From: Gari tellinella
Lineage: Eukaryota > Mollusca > Bivalvia > Cardiida > Psammobiidae
Length of the DNA: 64,000 bases
NCBI GenBank assembly: GCA_922989275.2
Contig: OV277866.1
Span: forward strand, 57,713,246-57,777,245
Direction: 5' to 3'
Shown one piece after another: positions 54,201 to 57,535 of the stretch. A program made the position numbers and the translations under genes. The first letter of the stretch is position 1. Every line of letters begins with the position of its first letter. The notes beneath the pieces are model-generated. The model made no database searches and had not been told where the DNA came from. It worked only from the letters and a program-made list of their open reading frames with translations.

Positions 54201-56985
54201 AGAAAGATTGGATAAATATTGTGGCCTCTAGAGTGTAAACACTAAAATTGTTGATGACGAACGACGGACGCCGGACATTCAAGGATTGCAAAAGCTCACC
54301 CCCACTCAGGTGAGCTAAAAAGCAAAAAACTTAATATCCAAATATAACAAGAGTTGTCAGAGGCAACAATACTCGCAGGCAGCACATTTCAAAACTTTAA
54401 AGCAGAGTTTGATGTCAAGGTCACTGGGGGGGGGGGGGGGGGGGGGGGGGAGGGGGGGGGGGGGGGGGGGGGGTGAAACTTTTCGCTTGTGTTGAAAGGT
54501 CTTGTCCGTATACCAAATACAAAAGTAATACAGCAAGAGACATACTGTAGTACTTATAGGAATTTTTTGAAACACAGATTTTGAAACCTAAAGGAGGGCC
54601 CTTAGTTCAAGGTTAAGTGGGTCAAACGTTTTGCTTTCATGATGGAAAGGTCTTGTCCTTAAACACAAGCATACCAAAAATGAAAGCAATACCTAAATGT
54701 ACATAGAAATAATAAGCATTTTCTTTACATTGTTTACACTGTTCACAATGGCTACACCGAGCGTATGGCATAAGCTCCTCTTGTACATTGTACATGCGAG
54801 CTAAATTGTAAATGTTCATCCTAAATCGGAATCAATAGGTCTGTATTTCAAATACTAACATCCATTAGAATAAGCTCTAGGAGACAATTCTATTGCGTAG
54901 TCAAAATATAGAAATTTATTAGCAAACAGTGTAGACCCTGATCAGAGGGCTCCTGATATGGGTCCTCAATGTTTGCAAATGTCATGAGTATATTTTAAAA
55001 AGGTCCATGGTGTTGAAAGAATAAGAAGGAAATATTGCAAAAAGCTCAGTTAACTTGCTGTTATCTGGAGCCCTGAATATGTATATATGTCCTCTTTTAC
55101 AACCAGTAAAATATTTGCTGTATACTAAACAATGACTTACAACAACATAGGTGGGTGGGGGAGGGGGGAAAAATCAAAACTACATGTACATTAAAACCTC
55201 TCTATTATGGACACTAAAAGAAGGCTAGTTAAGTGTATAAGACAGGTGAGAGCTTAAAGCAAGGTGACAGTAAAACAGAAAGCTCCTACAGGAGCTTTCT
55301 GTTTTACTGTCACCTTGCATTAAGCAGTCACCTGTCAGAAACACCTAATAATTAACACAATTTAGTGGTTGTAATAGAGAGGTTTTACTGTACATGTTAT
55401 TATACTGCTGGTTACCTGTGAGTAATGCTGCCTGCTGCATGGCACCAGCTCCCAGGATCTGTAGGGTTTTACTGATCTTCAGGATGTGACTAGTAGTATC
55501 AGCTAATAGGTCCTGGATCTGCAAAACCAAAACTATATGAAACTACATGATTGTATAAGATTAACTTTAACCCATTACCCCATAAATACGCCTTTTTACG
55601 CCTTTAATTATTCCTCCACTGAAGAAAATAATTTCACTTTATACTGTCATGAATATGTACCTTAAGTAATATTTTCTATATCCTAGCAGATGATAGCTTA
55701 AATCAGGCTGTAAGTAAAGCAGAATGCGCCTTAAGGCGCATTCTGCTTTACTTTCAACCTGCTTTAAGTGGTAACCTAATTTTCAATACTTGAAATAGGC
55801 TATGGGGAAAGGGTTAATTAACCCAATACTTCATGAATATGCCTTTTTATGCTTGTAATTGTTTCTACACTAAGGAAAGTATAAGTCCCCACTTAGAAAG
55901 TCCTGAACTTAACTCTTTGAACCCTAGTCCCGCATATAGGCGTGCTTTTCAAACAGTGTACATGTGAACAGTACACTTGTCCTATGCAAACAGTGAAGAC
56001 CCTGATCAGAGGGCTCCGAAAGGAGCCCTCTGATCAGGGTCTTCACTGTTTGTCACAATGCCAAACATTGATAAAAACAACCCTTAAAAGTCAGAAATGG
56101 ACTATACTAAAATGGAAACTGGAATTGTCCATTTAAAGTTTCAGGGAGGAAAGAGTTAAAACACAGAGGGCATCTCCAGTAGCCTTTCCAGATAATTACG
56201 CTTCAAAAGGTCTTGCCCATATACCTACACATGCATACCAAATCCAGAAAAACCTCTCTATTACCACAACTGAATTGTTTTAATTATGAGGTTTTAAAGA
56301 CTGGTGACCGTTTAAAGCAAGGTGAAAGTAAAACAGAAAGCTCCTATAGGAGCTTTCTGTTTTACTTTCATCTTGCTTTACCGGTAAGCTGTCACCTGTT
56401 TTGCAAGCCATCAAGTAACCTTTTATGTGGTTGTAATATAGAGGTTTTACTGTATGAAAGCACTATCTAAAGGGACATAGAAACATTTTCTTAAAATAGT
56501 TTCCACCATTTACGTTGCGGCTTAAACTCTGCTAGGGGCATGGCATAAGCCTGTCTTGTAGTTTGTACAGCTATGGGGAGCTGAATAAAACCCCAGGAAA
56601 GGGTGAAGACACAAATCAGACAGCTCCTGAAGGAGTTGTCAGATCTGGGTCTTCACTCTTTTCAATAAGTGTCCATTAACAATATTATGAGCAGGAGAAA
56701 CTCTCAAGGGTTTAAGAGTACAGTCGAACTTCGATTTCTCGAACTCGCTTAACTCGAACTATCCAATATTTTGACACATGAACAGCAATCATCTCATGCT
56801 CGGTTAGTCGAACATACCTATATTTCAAAGTTAAAATGTGGCTTAGCAATGGTATATTCGTCTTAATTGAGTTCGAGATATAGAAGTTCGACTGTAATAC
56901 AAATAATAACACTCCTTACCTCTTTTCCAAAATTAAGAGGTGTAGCAGTATTAGCAAAATCACCTTGGGGTAAACGTCTTTTGAC
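15142..56985 (-). CDS. dctn1: dctn1, dynactin subunit 1 (p150Glued), 3' portion, 14 exons
   Basis: p150Glued is the largest dynactin subunit; it links dynein and microtubules to the Arp1 filament. Exons, high to low: 56985-56920, 55518-55416, 35845-35746, 34507-34414, 33235-33107, 31858-31716, 30303-30173, 29576-29503, 24709-24638, 21931-21776, 17644-17587, 16663-16572, 15892-15797, 15279-15142. Their lengths sum to 1452 nt (483 codons plus stop). Every intron is GT-AG and all phases join without a stop. The order of conserved blocks follows animal p150Glued: inter-coil domain, CC2 coiled coil (around MDALQADID), then the C-terminal tail ending LHGRLIT, where vertebrates have LHSRLIS. From memory of the human protein, the matching segment has nearly the same length. 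CAP-Gly, basic region and CC1 must lie past the right edge. Introns range from about 0.5 to 19.6 kb and are full of MITEs and tandem arrays. No promoter is in the window. Confidence 0.95.
15382..15571. mobile_element. TA-type MITE, CAGTAAAACCTCTC family (family C)
   Basis: Left ACAGTTAAACCTCTC, right GAGAGG-like end near TTTTATTG. The palindromic core has TTAAAGCAAGGTGATGGC and complement. It sits in the last dctn1 intron. Confidence 0.8.
15797..15892 (-). CDS. dctn1: dctn1 exon m: [11 protein letters not shown] block
   Basis: 96 nt, 32 codons, phase 0 to 0. It begins [16 protein letters not shown] and ends [14 protein letters not shown], aligning with VPTDFATFPSSAFLRAKE. Acceptor CTTCTTGCAG, donor GTATGT. 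Confidence 0.92.
16139..16330 (-). mobile_element. tRNA-derived SINE, copy 1
   Basis: Homologous to 42668-42857. On the minus strand a B-box-like GGATTCGAATCC is followed by a conserved body (TTTCGTGTGGGGCTGCC; GTGCCTGAAACAGTGC) and TCTTCCTCCACC. The A-box end is cut off where the 49-bp array begins. Confidence 0.7.
16339..16620 (-). repeat. 49-bp tandem array copying the exon l 3' end and donor
   Basis: On the minus strand each unit carries CTGGAGAATAAAACTCAAGA and the donor GGTGAGTAAACC. Donors begin every 49 bp (plus-strand CCTCTTGAG at 16571, 16522, 16473, 16424, 16375). The first unit is the true exon end. 49 is not a multiple of 3, and read-through meets TAA. Confidence 0.95.
16572..16663 (-). 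CDS. dctn1: dctn1 exon l: tail helix [13 protein letters not shown]
   Basis: 92 nt, phase 1 to 0. It encodes [20 protein letters not shown] then [10 protein letters not shown], aligning with [30 protein letters not shown]. Acceptor TTGCCAG. The first donor reached is GTGAGT at 16571-16566. Four further copies of donor plus exon end follow at 49-bp spacing. Reading through the first donor meets a TAA after 13 codons, so only the first donor gives the full protein. Confidence 0.9.
17587..17644 (-). CDS. dctn1: dctn1 exon k: VIDISKRKP
   Basis: 58 nt, phase 0 to 1. It encodes [19 protein letters not shown], aligning with NQLSTHTHVVDITRTSP of vertebrate p150Glued. Acceptor TTTTGTTTCAG, donor GTAAGA. 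Confidence 0.9.
17743..17981. mobile_element. family A MITE (TTAA type)
   Basis: Starts TTAACCCATTACCCCATA. Central palindrome TTAAAGCAGACTGAAAGTAA with complement. The right end is decayed (CTATTGGGTAAGGG). Confidence 0.8.
18100..18313. mobile_element. TTAA-flanked MITE, AGCCTGCCACTC family, copy 1
   Basis: 214 bp, TTAA at both ends (TTAACCCTTAGCCTGCCACT ... GGCTAAGGGTTAA). Core palindrome GATGAGACGCCGAGTAACTC. Nearly identical to 46643-46856, so recently active. Its right TTAA is shared with the next MITE (18310-18470, family A, cut off by the satellite). Confidence 0.9.
18478..21775 (-). repeat. satellite of ~43/57-bp units seeded by exon j donor
   Basis: Minus-strand units contain GATATTCTACAG (the last 12 nt of exon j) followed by GTAATTATAACATACATT, the start of its intron. 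About 60 units in two length classes: one with AATAAAATGTATG and one with ATCTTTAAACATGTGCGG. Many copies have CAA in place of CAG before GTAATT. Interrupted by the element at 20103-21329. Confidence 0.95.
20103..21329. mobile_element. 1.2-kb TA-flanked element (CAGTAAAACCTCGGAAAACC ends)
   Basis: Inserted in a satellite unit with TA on both sides; the unit resumes exactly. Ends: CAGTAAAACCTCGGAAAACC and GGTTTTCCGAGTTTATACTG. Inner repeats of the motif GTTCGGTTTTC lie near both ends. No transposase ORF is seen. Tc1/mariner/pogo-like non-autonomous element by its ends. Confidence 0.85.
21776..21931 (-). CDS. dctn1: dctn1 exon j: LPPLRV and Gly-rich linker
   Basis: 156 nt, 52 codons, phase 0 to 0. 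It starts [19 protein letters not shown], aligning with KASLASLPPLHVAKL, passes through a Gly-rich stretch and ends [10 protein letters not shown] (vertebrate YRKTSQLLETL). Acceptor TATTGCAG, donor GTAATT. The last 12 nt and the donor are the seed of the satellite at 18478-21775. Confidence 0.92.
22028..22232. mobile_element. family C MITE (TA type)
   Basis: ACAGTAAACCCTCTC at the left, GTTTAACTGTA at the right. Palindrome TTAAAGCAAGGTTACAGTAA and complement. Confidence 0.85.
22480..22685. mobile_element. decayed family A MITE
   Basis: Recognised by ATTGAAGA-like flank, TTAAAGCAAGTGGAAAGAAA core and CATATTCATGACTG. The ends have diverged. Confidence 0.6.
22686..24595. mobile_element. family A MITE split by a 1.66-kb element
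   Basis: TTAACCCATTACCCCATAGC starts the MITE. It runs to AAATTGGAACTA at 22872 and resumes at 24529 with TATTTTCTTTCAG...AATAAATTAGAGGC, which is the expected continuation. The inserted element is 22873-24528. Confidence 0.9.
22873..24528. mobile_element. 1.66-kb TA-flanked element (CAGTCAAACCTGTC ends)
   Basis: CAGTCAAACCTGTCTTAAGT at the left, ATGACAGGTTTGACTG at the right, TA duplicated. The inner part carries AAGGTCAC-type inverted motifs. No transposase ORF. Non-autonomous Tc1/mariner-like. Confidence 0.85.
24638..24709 (-). CDS. dctn1: dctn1 exon i: short helical segment
   Basis: 72 nt, 24 codons, phase 0 to 0. It begins [20 protein letters not shown] and ends DKMR, aligning with [20 protein letters not shown] of vertebrate p150Glued. 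Acceptor CTTCTTTAG, donor GTAAGTA. The intron on either side carries long inserted elements (22873-24528; 27690-29495). Confidence 0.9.
25168..25418. mobile_element. TTAA-type MITE, GAACCCTAG family, inverted
   Basis: CAACTCTTTCCTCCCTGAAA at the left and GGGTTCAAAGGGTTAA at the right. A perfect palindrome AGAGGGCTCCTTTCGGAGCC lies in the centre. A partial copy lies just before it (24990-25110). Confidence 0.85.
25730..25973. mobile_element. family A MITE (TTAA type)
   Basis: TTAACCCATTACCCATTTAG to GGGGGAATGGGTTAA with the AAAGCAGGTTGAAAG palindrome core. Confidence 0.9.
26640..26770. repeat. long palindrome
   Basis: The arms CGTGAATTTATTGAACTCGT and complement surround TTGCTCGCCAAAGCTCGCAA; about 55 bp per arm. 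The flanking ~600 bp (26050-26640) is unassigned AT-rich intron. Confidence 0.8.
26786..27222. mobile_element. family C MITE split by a family A MITE
   Basis: Family C (TTACAACCACT ... GAGAGGTTTAACTG) is interrupted in its core at CTGTTTAA by a complete family A element, 26886-27137 (TTAACCCTTTCCCTCATAG ... GGGGTAAAGGGTTAA). Family C then continues with CTGTCATCTTGCTTTAAAC. Confidence 0.9.
27690..29495. repeat. 22-23-bp minisatellite, about 80 units
   Basis: Units read AGAAAGGTTTAGATGTAGAT plus GTC, with a 22-bp form (GGTTAGATG or GGTTACATG). 1.8 kb, ending about 10 nt from the exon h donor. The repeats are direct with no spacers, so this is not a CRISPR. The ORF near its end (29441-29683) is chance. 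Confidence 0.97.
29503..29576 (-). CDS. dctn1: dctn1 exon h: Ser/Pro linker
   Basis: 74 nt, phase 1 to 0. It encodes [20 protein letters not shown] then LITQ, a low-complexity linker ending in a block like vertebrate KDSPLLLQQ. Acceptor ATTATTTCAG, donor GTAAAC. A 1.8-kb minisatellite starts about 10 nt past the donor. Confidence 0.88.
29914..30164. mobile_element. family A MITE next to exon g donor
   Basis: TTAACCCTTTACTTGATAG to GGGGAAAGGGTTAA. Perfect core GAATGCGCCTTAAGGCGCAT. Its right TTAA begins at intron position +9 of exon g's 5' splice site. Confidence 0.9.
30173..30303 (-). CDS. dctn1: dctn1 exon g: CC2 end, MDALQADID block
   Basis: 131 nt, phase 2 to 1. It encodes [20 protein letters not shown] followed by LELKERL, near-identical to the vertebrate [27 protein letters not shown] region. 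Acceptor GATTGTTTCAG; donor GTCAGT. The first 48 nt and the acceptor are repeated eight more times upstream (30343-31043). A TTAA-flanked MITE begins at intron position +9 beyond the donor (30164), so the splice site was almost hit. Confidence 0.96.
30256..31043 (-). repeat. 87-bp tandem array copying exon g acceptor and 5' end
   Basis: Nine units (starts 30256, 30343, 30430, 30517, 30604, 30691, 30778, 30865, 30952), the first being the true exon. On the minus strand each holds TTGATTGTTTCAG, then 48 nt of exon from GGAGTTTGAGCTG to GACACACT, then GTATGACCATACTGTATAAC. Units are 95% or more alike by eye. Confidence 0.97.
31432..31681. mobile_element. family A MITE (TTAA type)
   Basis: TTAACCCATTACACCAAAA to GTTAATGGTTTAA. 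Core TTAAAGCAGGCTGAAAGTAA with complement. It lies 35 nt below the exon f donor. Confidence 0.85.
31716..31858 (-). CDS. dctn1: dctn1 exon f: CC2 coiled coil
   Basis: 143 nt, phase 0 to 2. It reads [20 protein letters not shown] and ends with [12 protein letters not shown], matching [20 protein letters not shown]...LLRKKEKEFEET. Highly charged and heptad-like. The acceptor CTGGTAG has a poor pyrimidine tract; the donor is GTAGGT. Confidence 0.95.
31931..32170. mobile_element. TTAA-type MITE, GAACCCTAG family
   Basis: TCAACTCTTTGAACCCTAG to GGGAGGAAAGGGTTAA. The core palindrome is shortened to CTGATCAGAGGGTTGATCTG. Confidence 0.8.
32175..32700. mobile_element. decayed TTAA-type MITEs with AAACAGTGTAGACC cores
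   Basis: Three partial copies with CAAACAGTGTAGACCCAGAT, AAACAGTGTAGTCC and GGGTTTACACTGTTTG, plus the GGTTCATG(T/A)TTTGG(T/C) flank. The order suggests repeated insertion and loss. Confidence 0.65.
32704..33106 (-). repeat. three partial copies of exon e 3' end with donors
   Basis: The units start at GTTAACTACCCTACAGGAGA (32708, 32825, 32958, 33075), spaced 117, 133 and 117 bp. On the minus strand each carries GAAGGCTCAGATCTCTGA to ATCAAACTAAAG then GTATAG. The two 117-bp units lack the same 16 bp, which shifts frame. None has a usable acceptor; TAA lies in frame before each. Confidence 0.92.
33107..33235 (-). CDS. dctn1: dctn1 exon e: start of coiled coil CC2
   Basis: 129 nt, 43 codons, phase 0 to 0. 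It opens [20 protein letters not shown] and ends [11 protein letters not shown], matching LRAEITDAEG...IKELKKSLKIK. The heptad pattern fits the start of CC2, the second long coiled coil. The acceptor could be TGACAG (used here) or an in-frame CAG three codons further in. The donor is GTAAAG. Three partial copies of the 3' part of this exon, each with a donor, follow in the intron at 32704-33080. Confidence 0.93.
33269..33505. mobile_element. family A MITE (TTAA type)
   Basis: AACCCTTTATTCAATAACC to GGGGGAAAGGGTTAA. Core arm TTAAAGCAGGTTGAAAGTAA; the loop is shortened. Confidence 0.85.
33506..34390. other. mixed MITE remnants and unassigned sequence
   Basis: 33525-33660 and 33700-33900 are decayed palindromic MITEs (AGAGACAATTCTAATCAGTG; GATCTTGGTCTATACC). 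33920-34390 has related ends (GAGATAACCTTATCTGTC; GAGATATCCTTATCTGACAC) and a partner near 37590-37690; class unknown. Confidence 0.5.
34414..34507 (-). CDS. dctn1: dctn1 exon d: [15 protein letters not shown] block
   Basis: 94 nt, phase 2 to 0. It contains [19 protein letters not shown], matching STMNKLATAMQEGEYD of vertebrate p150Glued. Acceptor TTTGTTTGTTTCAG, donor GTATAG. The split Arg codon AG|G is shared with the previous exon. Downstream of the donor lies an unassigned, moderately conserved segment (33920-34390). Confidence 0.95.
34631..34874. mobile_element. family A MITE (TTAA type)
   Basis: TTAATCCTTTTCCCAAAG to GGGGTAAAGGGTTAA with the AAAGCAGGCTGAAAG core. Confidence 0.85.
34885..35395. 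repeat. ~150-bp tandem units with TGACCTTTGACC-like motifs
   Basis: Four imperfect units. Each holds a cluster such as CTTGACCTTTGACAC, CTTTGACCTTGACCTTTAAC, TGACTTTGACCTTTGGCC and TGTGACCTTGACCTTTGC, then GGAGTTGAAC and CATTGTCTTT. Interspersed repeat in intron c/d. The motif resembles nuclear-receptor half-sites by sequence only. Confidence 0.7.
35411..35664. mobile_element. family A MITE (TTAA type)
   Basis: TTAACCCTTTCCCACATAG to TATGGGGTAATGGG. Long palindrome GAATGCACCTTATGGTGCAT at the centre. Confidence 0.88.
35746..35845 (-). CDS. dctn1: dctn1 exon c: inter-coil domain, YECL block
   Basis: 100 nt, phase 1 to 2. It encodes [20 protein letters not shown] followed by [12 protein letters not shown]. 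This matches the strongly conserved EELAFKASEQIYG...PYECLR of vertebrate p150Glued. The donor is GTAGTA, weaker than consensus. A short tandem repeat (unit near CATATAGATAAGGTTGAAAT) lies just upstream of the acceptor at 35860-35960. Confidence 0.95.
35968..36219. mobile_element. family A MITE abutting a second TTAA-type MITE
   Basis: TTAACCTGTTATCCCATAA to GGGGTAATGGGTTAA. The last TTAA is also the first of the next element (36216-36458, CTCTTTCAACACTAAG ends, core GAGGGCTCCTATAGGAACCC). Confidence 0.9.
36216..36458. mobile_element. TTAA-flanked MITE, CTCTTTCAACAC family
   Basis: TTAACTCTTTCAACACTAAG to GGTGTTGAAAGAGTTAA. The core has GCAAACAGTGTAGAACCTGA and complement. TTAA is shared with its neighbour. 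Confidence 0.85.
36460..38118. other. intron with decayed MITE pieces
   Basis: Partial AAACAGTGTAGA-type cores lie near 36855-36905, 37410-37480 and 37780-37850; a partial family C lies near 37520-37600. The 68-codon ORF at 36612 is unsupported. Confidence 0.55.
38119..38385. mobile_element. TTAA-flanked MITE, GAACCCTAG family
   Basis: TTAACCCTTTGCACCCTAG to GGGAGGAAAGAGTTAA. The core has part of an arm duplicated: GGGCTCCTTTCTCAGAGGGC. Confidence 0.88.
38460..38675. mobile_element. TTAA-type MITE, CCCATTTATGCCCAGTGG ends
   Basis: TTAACCCATTTATGCCCAG at the left and CACAAATGGGTTAA at the right. The inner AAACAGTGTAGACTCAGATC core is shortened. Confidence 0.75.
39231..39682. mobile_element. 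hAT-like MITE (AGGGCTCCAGATAAG) split by TA-type MITE
   Basis: The outer element has the palindrome ATTAGAATCGTCTTGAAGAG at its centre. At its TA (ACTACTCAT) sits a complete CAGTGGAGAA element, 39315-39560. The 164-codon ORF at 39090-39584 is a read-through of these repeats. Confidence 0.85.
39315..39560. mobile_element. TA-flanked MITE, CAGTGGAGAA family (family E), copy 1
   Basis: Ends CAGTGGAGAAAACGTTATTC and CCCCACTG. Core GATCAGACGCCGGGTAACCC, perfectly palindromic. Copies at 49708-49953 and 60657-60902 differ by only a few bases, so recent. Confidence 0.92.
40363..40613. mobile_element. family A MITE (TTAA type)
   Basis: TTAACCCTTTCCCACATAG to GGGGGAAAGGGTTAA. Core GAATGCGCTTTAAGCGCATT. 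Preceded by a GTGTAGATCAAGGCC...GGCCTTGATCTACAC palindrome (40285-40350) of another family. Confidence 0.9.
41033..42272 (+). mobile_element. hairpin-ended interspersed element, copy 2
   Basis: 5' hairpin ACAAGAGCCGCATGCGGC then ATCGCTCACCTGGTA; this start is duplicated at 41172. The middle is about four ~150-bp units sharing CCCACCCACTGGCGGCCATG. Then GACGACGGACACAGGGCA and terminal hairpin GCTCACCTTGGCACTTCGTG...AGGTGAGC, followed by TAAAAA. Confidence 0.8.
42309..42480. mobile_element. TA-type MITE, CAGTCGAACTTCGATATC family, copy 2
   Basis: CAGTCGAACTTCGATATCTC to GATATCGAAGTTTGACTG with the left core arm shortened. Confidence 0.88.
42668..42857 (-). mobile_element. tRNA-derived SINE, copy 2 with A and B boxes
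   Basis: On the minus strand CATGGCCTAGTGGTATAG (A box) is followed by GTTGGAATCCCA (B box) at near-tRNA spacing. A body homologous to 16139-16330 follows. No CCA or intact tRNA fold is expected. Confidence 0.75.
43030..43320. mobile_element. decayed family A MITE pair
   Basis: Two partial cores (TTAAACATGTTAAAAGTAAA; CAACCTGCTTTAAGTGGTCA) with the CTCCACTGAAAAAATAG flank of family A. Confidence 0.6.
43576..43786. mobile_element. family A MITE (TTAA type)
   Basis: TTAACCCATTACCCCATAAA to GGTGTTATGGGTTAA. Confidence 0.88.
44383..44625. mobile_element. family A MITE (decayed left end)
   Basis: CCCTTTACCCCATTACTACG to CTATGTGGGTTAA. Core GAAGCAGGCTGAAAATAAAG. A decayed family C lies before it (44090-44295). 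Confidence 0.8.
44974..46197. mobile_element. family A MITE split by a foldback hAT-like element
   Basis: TACCCTTAATTCCATAGCCTG runs to TTGAAGAT at 45011 and resumes at 45967 with TTGAAGATAGGTGACC. It ends near TCTATTGGCAGAAAAGG. Confidence 0.85.
45012..45966. mobile_element. 955-bp foldback element, hAT-like, 8-bp TSD
   Basis: Very long inverted repeats, about 430 bp each, pair almost end to end, starting CATAGGGACCCGGCACG and ending CGTGCCGGGTCCCTGTG. Flanked by a perfect 8-bp duplication TTGAAGAT (45004-45011, 45967-45974). An 8-bp TSD with a CA(N)AGGG end fits hAT. No transposase encoded. Confidence 0.92.
46329..47180. mobile_element. family C MITE with three TTAA-type insertions
   Basis: ACAGTAAAACCTTTTTTA starts family C. 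Inserted are family A at about 46343-46592, the AGCCTGCCACTC family at 46643-46856 (exactly at the TTAA of AGCTTAAAGCAAGG), and family A at 46936-47174 (at the TTAA of CTGTCTTAAATACC). Family C pieces between them read in order. Confidence 0.88.
46643..46856. mobile_element. TTAA-flanked MITE, AGCCTGCCACTC family, copy 2
   Basis: 214 bp, about six differences from 18100-18313. Perfect TTAA on both sides. Confidence 0.92.
47175..48710. other. intron with decayed repeats, no gene
   Basis: Holds a decayed family C (47200-47400), a degraded GGGGCCC...TTCATAA MITE (47485-47683), a GTGAAGATCAAGGCC palindrome (47960-48035) and a cut-down GAACCCTAG-family MITE (48348-48456). ORFs at 47686 and 48130 are unsupported. 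Confidence 0.6.
48712..48904. mobile_element. TA-type MITE, CAGTCAAACTTCGATATC family, copy 3
   Basis: CAGTCAAACTTCGATATCTC to ATATCGAAGTTTGACTG. Core AGTTAAAATGTGGCTAAGCC with complement. Confidence 0.9.
49215..49415. mobile_element. family C MITE
   Basis: CAGTAAAACCTCTCCATTAC at the left; GGTCGTAATAGAGAGGCTTT at the right. Core loop reduced. Confidence 0.8.
49686..50395. mobile_element. family A MITE with two nested MITEs
   Basis: TTAACCCATTTCCCCATAGA is broken at TA by the family E copy (49708-49953). It resumes, runs to CAACCTGCTTTAA, is broken at TTAA by a GAACCCTAG-family copy (50120-50364), then ends GTGGTCACC...GGGTAATGGGTTAA. Confidence 0.92.
49708..49953. mobile_element. family E MITE, copy 2
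   Basis: TA-flanked, CAGTGGAGAATCTGTTATTC to TATCCACTG, about 98% identical by eye to 60657-60902. Confidence 0.92.
50779..50970. mobile_element. TA-type MITE, CAATCAAACTTCGATATC family, copy 4
   Basis: Core CAAAGTTAAAACGTGGCTCA and complement are near-perfect. Preceded by unassigned AT-rich intron (50396-50778). Confidence 0.88.
50971..51739. other. AT-rich intron, nothing recognised
   Basis: Low complexity A/T; a 14-bp direct repeat TCCATATTATTAAGTTGTTTGA / TCCATATTATTTAG at about 51340-51380 only. Confidence 0.5.
51966..52146. mobile_element. TTAA-type MITE, CCCCTTCACTG ends
   Basis: TTAACCCCTTCACTGTCATG to GGCAGTGAAGGGGATTAA. The core AAACAGTTTGAATCC is collapsed. A relative (51745-51966) precedes it with GATCCTGATCAGACACCAC and ends AGTGAAAGAGTTAA. 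Confidence 0.8.
52846..54318 (+). mobile_element. hairpin-ended interspersed element, copy 3
   Basis: 5' hairpin ACAAGAGGGCCTGAAGGCCC then ATCGCTCACCTG. The body includes five ~155-bp units with AATATGGCATTTTCAGCA. Then GACGAACGACGGACGCCGG and a terminal hairpin CTCACCCCCACTCAGGTGAG with CTAAAAA. Within it, 53150-53370 matches the inverted repeat at 180-410. Confidence 0.78.
54426..54474 (+). repeat. poly-G tract
   Basis: About 46 G in a run broken by one A. Likely to form stacked G-quadruplexes and prone to length error. The minus-strand ORF rich in Pro here is its translation only. Confidence 0.97.
54475..55188. other. intron, no gene; short G-rich and MITE remnants
   Basis: 54890-55000 holds a decayed AAACAGTGTAGACCCTGATC MITE. 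GTGGGTGGGGGAGGGGGGAA lies near 55151. ORFs here are unsupported. Confidence 0.55.
55189..55390. mobile_element. family C MITE beside exon b
   Basis: TTAAAACCTCTCTATTATGG to AATAGAGAGGTTTTACTG. Core AGCTCCTACAGGAGCTTTCT near-perfect. It ends 25 nt below the exon b donor. Confidence 0.88.
55416..55518 (-). CDS. dctn1: dctn1 exon b: inter-coil domain
   Basis: 103 nt, phase 0 to 1. It reads [20 protein letters not shown] and continues to AALLT, and aligns with VSDTLLDCRKHL...LAENEGLL of vertebrate p150Glued. Acceptor TTGGTTTTGCAG, donor GTAACC. The split codon G|AT with the next exon gives Asp. A Tc1-like MITE ends about 25 nt below the donor (55390). Confidence 0.92.
55567..55817. mobile_element. 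family A MITE (TTAA type)
   Basis: TTAACCCATTACCCCATAAA to GGGGAAAGGGTTAA. Core GAATGCGCCTTAAGGCGCAT. A partial family A follows at 55818-55905. Confidence 0.9.
55909..56159. mobile_element. TTAA-flanked MITE, GAACCCTAG family
   Basis: TTAACTCTTTGAACCCTAG to GGGAGGAAAGAGTTAA. Perfect palindrome GATCAGAGGGCTCCGAAAGG and complement. Confidence 0.92.
56246..56452. mobile_element. family C MITE
   Basis: AAAACCTCTCTATTACCACA to AATATAGAGGTTTTACTG. Core AGCTCCTATAGGAGCTTTCT. Confidence 0.88.
56721..56894. mobile_element. TA-type MITE, CAGTCGAACTTCGAT family, copy 5
   Basis: CAGTCGAACTTCGATTTCTC to GATATAGAAGTTCGACTG; right core arm lost. It ends 25 nt below the exon a donor. Confidence 0.85.
56920..56985 (-). 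CDS. dctn1: dctn1 exon a (first exon in window): KRR motif of inter-coil domain
   Basis: 66 nt, 22 codons, phase 0 to 0. It encodes [10 protein letters not shown]...LNFGKE, which aligns with the vertebrate stretch KKIRRRMPG...AFGPQ. The acceptor is a TTTTTTTGTTTTCAG tract and the donor is GTAAGG. A TA-flanked MITE ends 25 nt below the donor (56894). The preceding exon of the gene was not found between 56986 and 64000. Confidence 0.92.
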
Positions 56986-57129
56986 CTGAAAACAAAAAAA
57001 TAAAATTTCCATCATTTATTAATATATAAACACTTTTCCTAAAAAGATGCAAAAGTAGTCTAGAAAGCTCAGATTCCATCTTCCACTAGACAGCCATCTG
57101 TCTTTACAAATCACTATGTATTTCAATCA

Positions 57130-57535
57130 GTGGTAACTAATAACTCTTTTGCATGCTAGCTGCGGATACATGTGCCACAGTGATTATCTTTGCAAACAGT
57201 TTGGATCCTGATGAGACACCACGTAACGCGGCGTCTCATCAGGATCCAAACTGTTTGCCACTCTGAACTTGTTTTGAACAGGAATTTTCTAAATTTTATA
57301 TTATAGAACAGTAGCATACGACAATTGTTGCAGACGAAAAAATTACCCAGCATGCAGAGTTATTACAAGTTTGACTATTTCTATATTCTAGCAGATAAAA
57401 ATTTAAAGCAGGTTGTCAGTAAAGCAGATTGTGCCTTAAGGCACATTCTGCTTTACTTTCAACCTGCTATAAGTGGTCACATATCTTCAGAACTAGAACC
57501 AGGCTATGGGGAGATGACAGACATCAGATCTCCCT
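57130..57535. mobile_element. GATCC-core MITE followed by a partial family A MITE
   Basis: 57190-57260 is a palindrome AAACAGTTTGGATCCTGATG with complement, in a repeat bounded by TTTTGCATGCTAGC and CCAGCATGCAGAG. 57370-57520 is the right part of family A (TTAAAGCAGGTTGTCAGTAA). Confidence 0.78.

Noticed and set aside
54357..54575. Proline-rich minus-strand ORF
   Set aside because: The proline run is only the translation of the poly-G tract.
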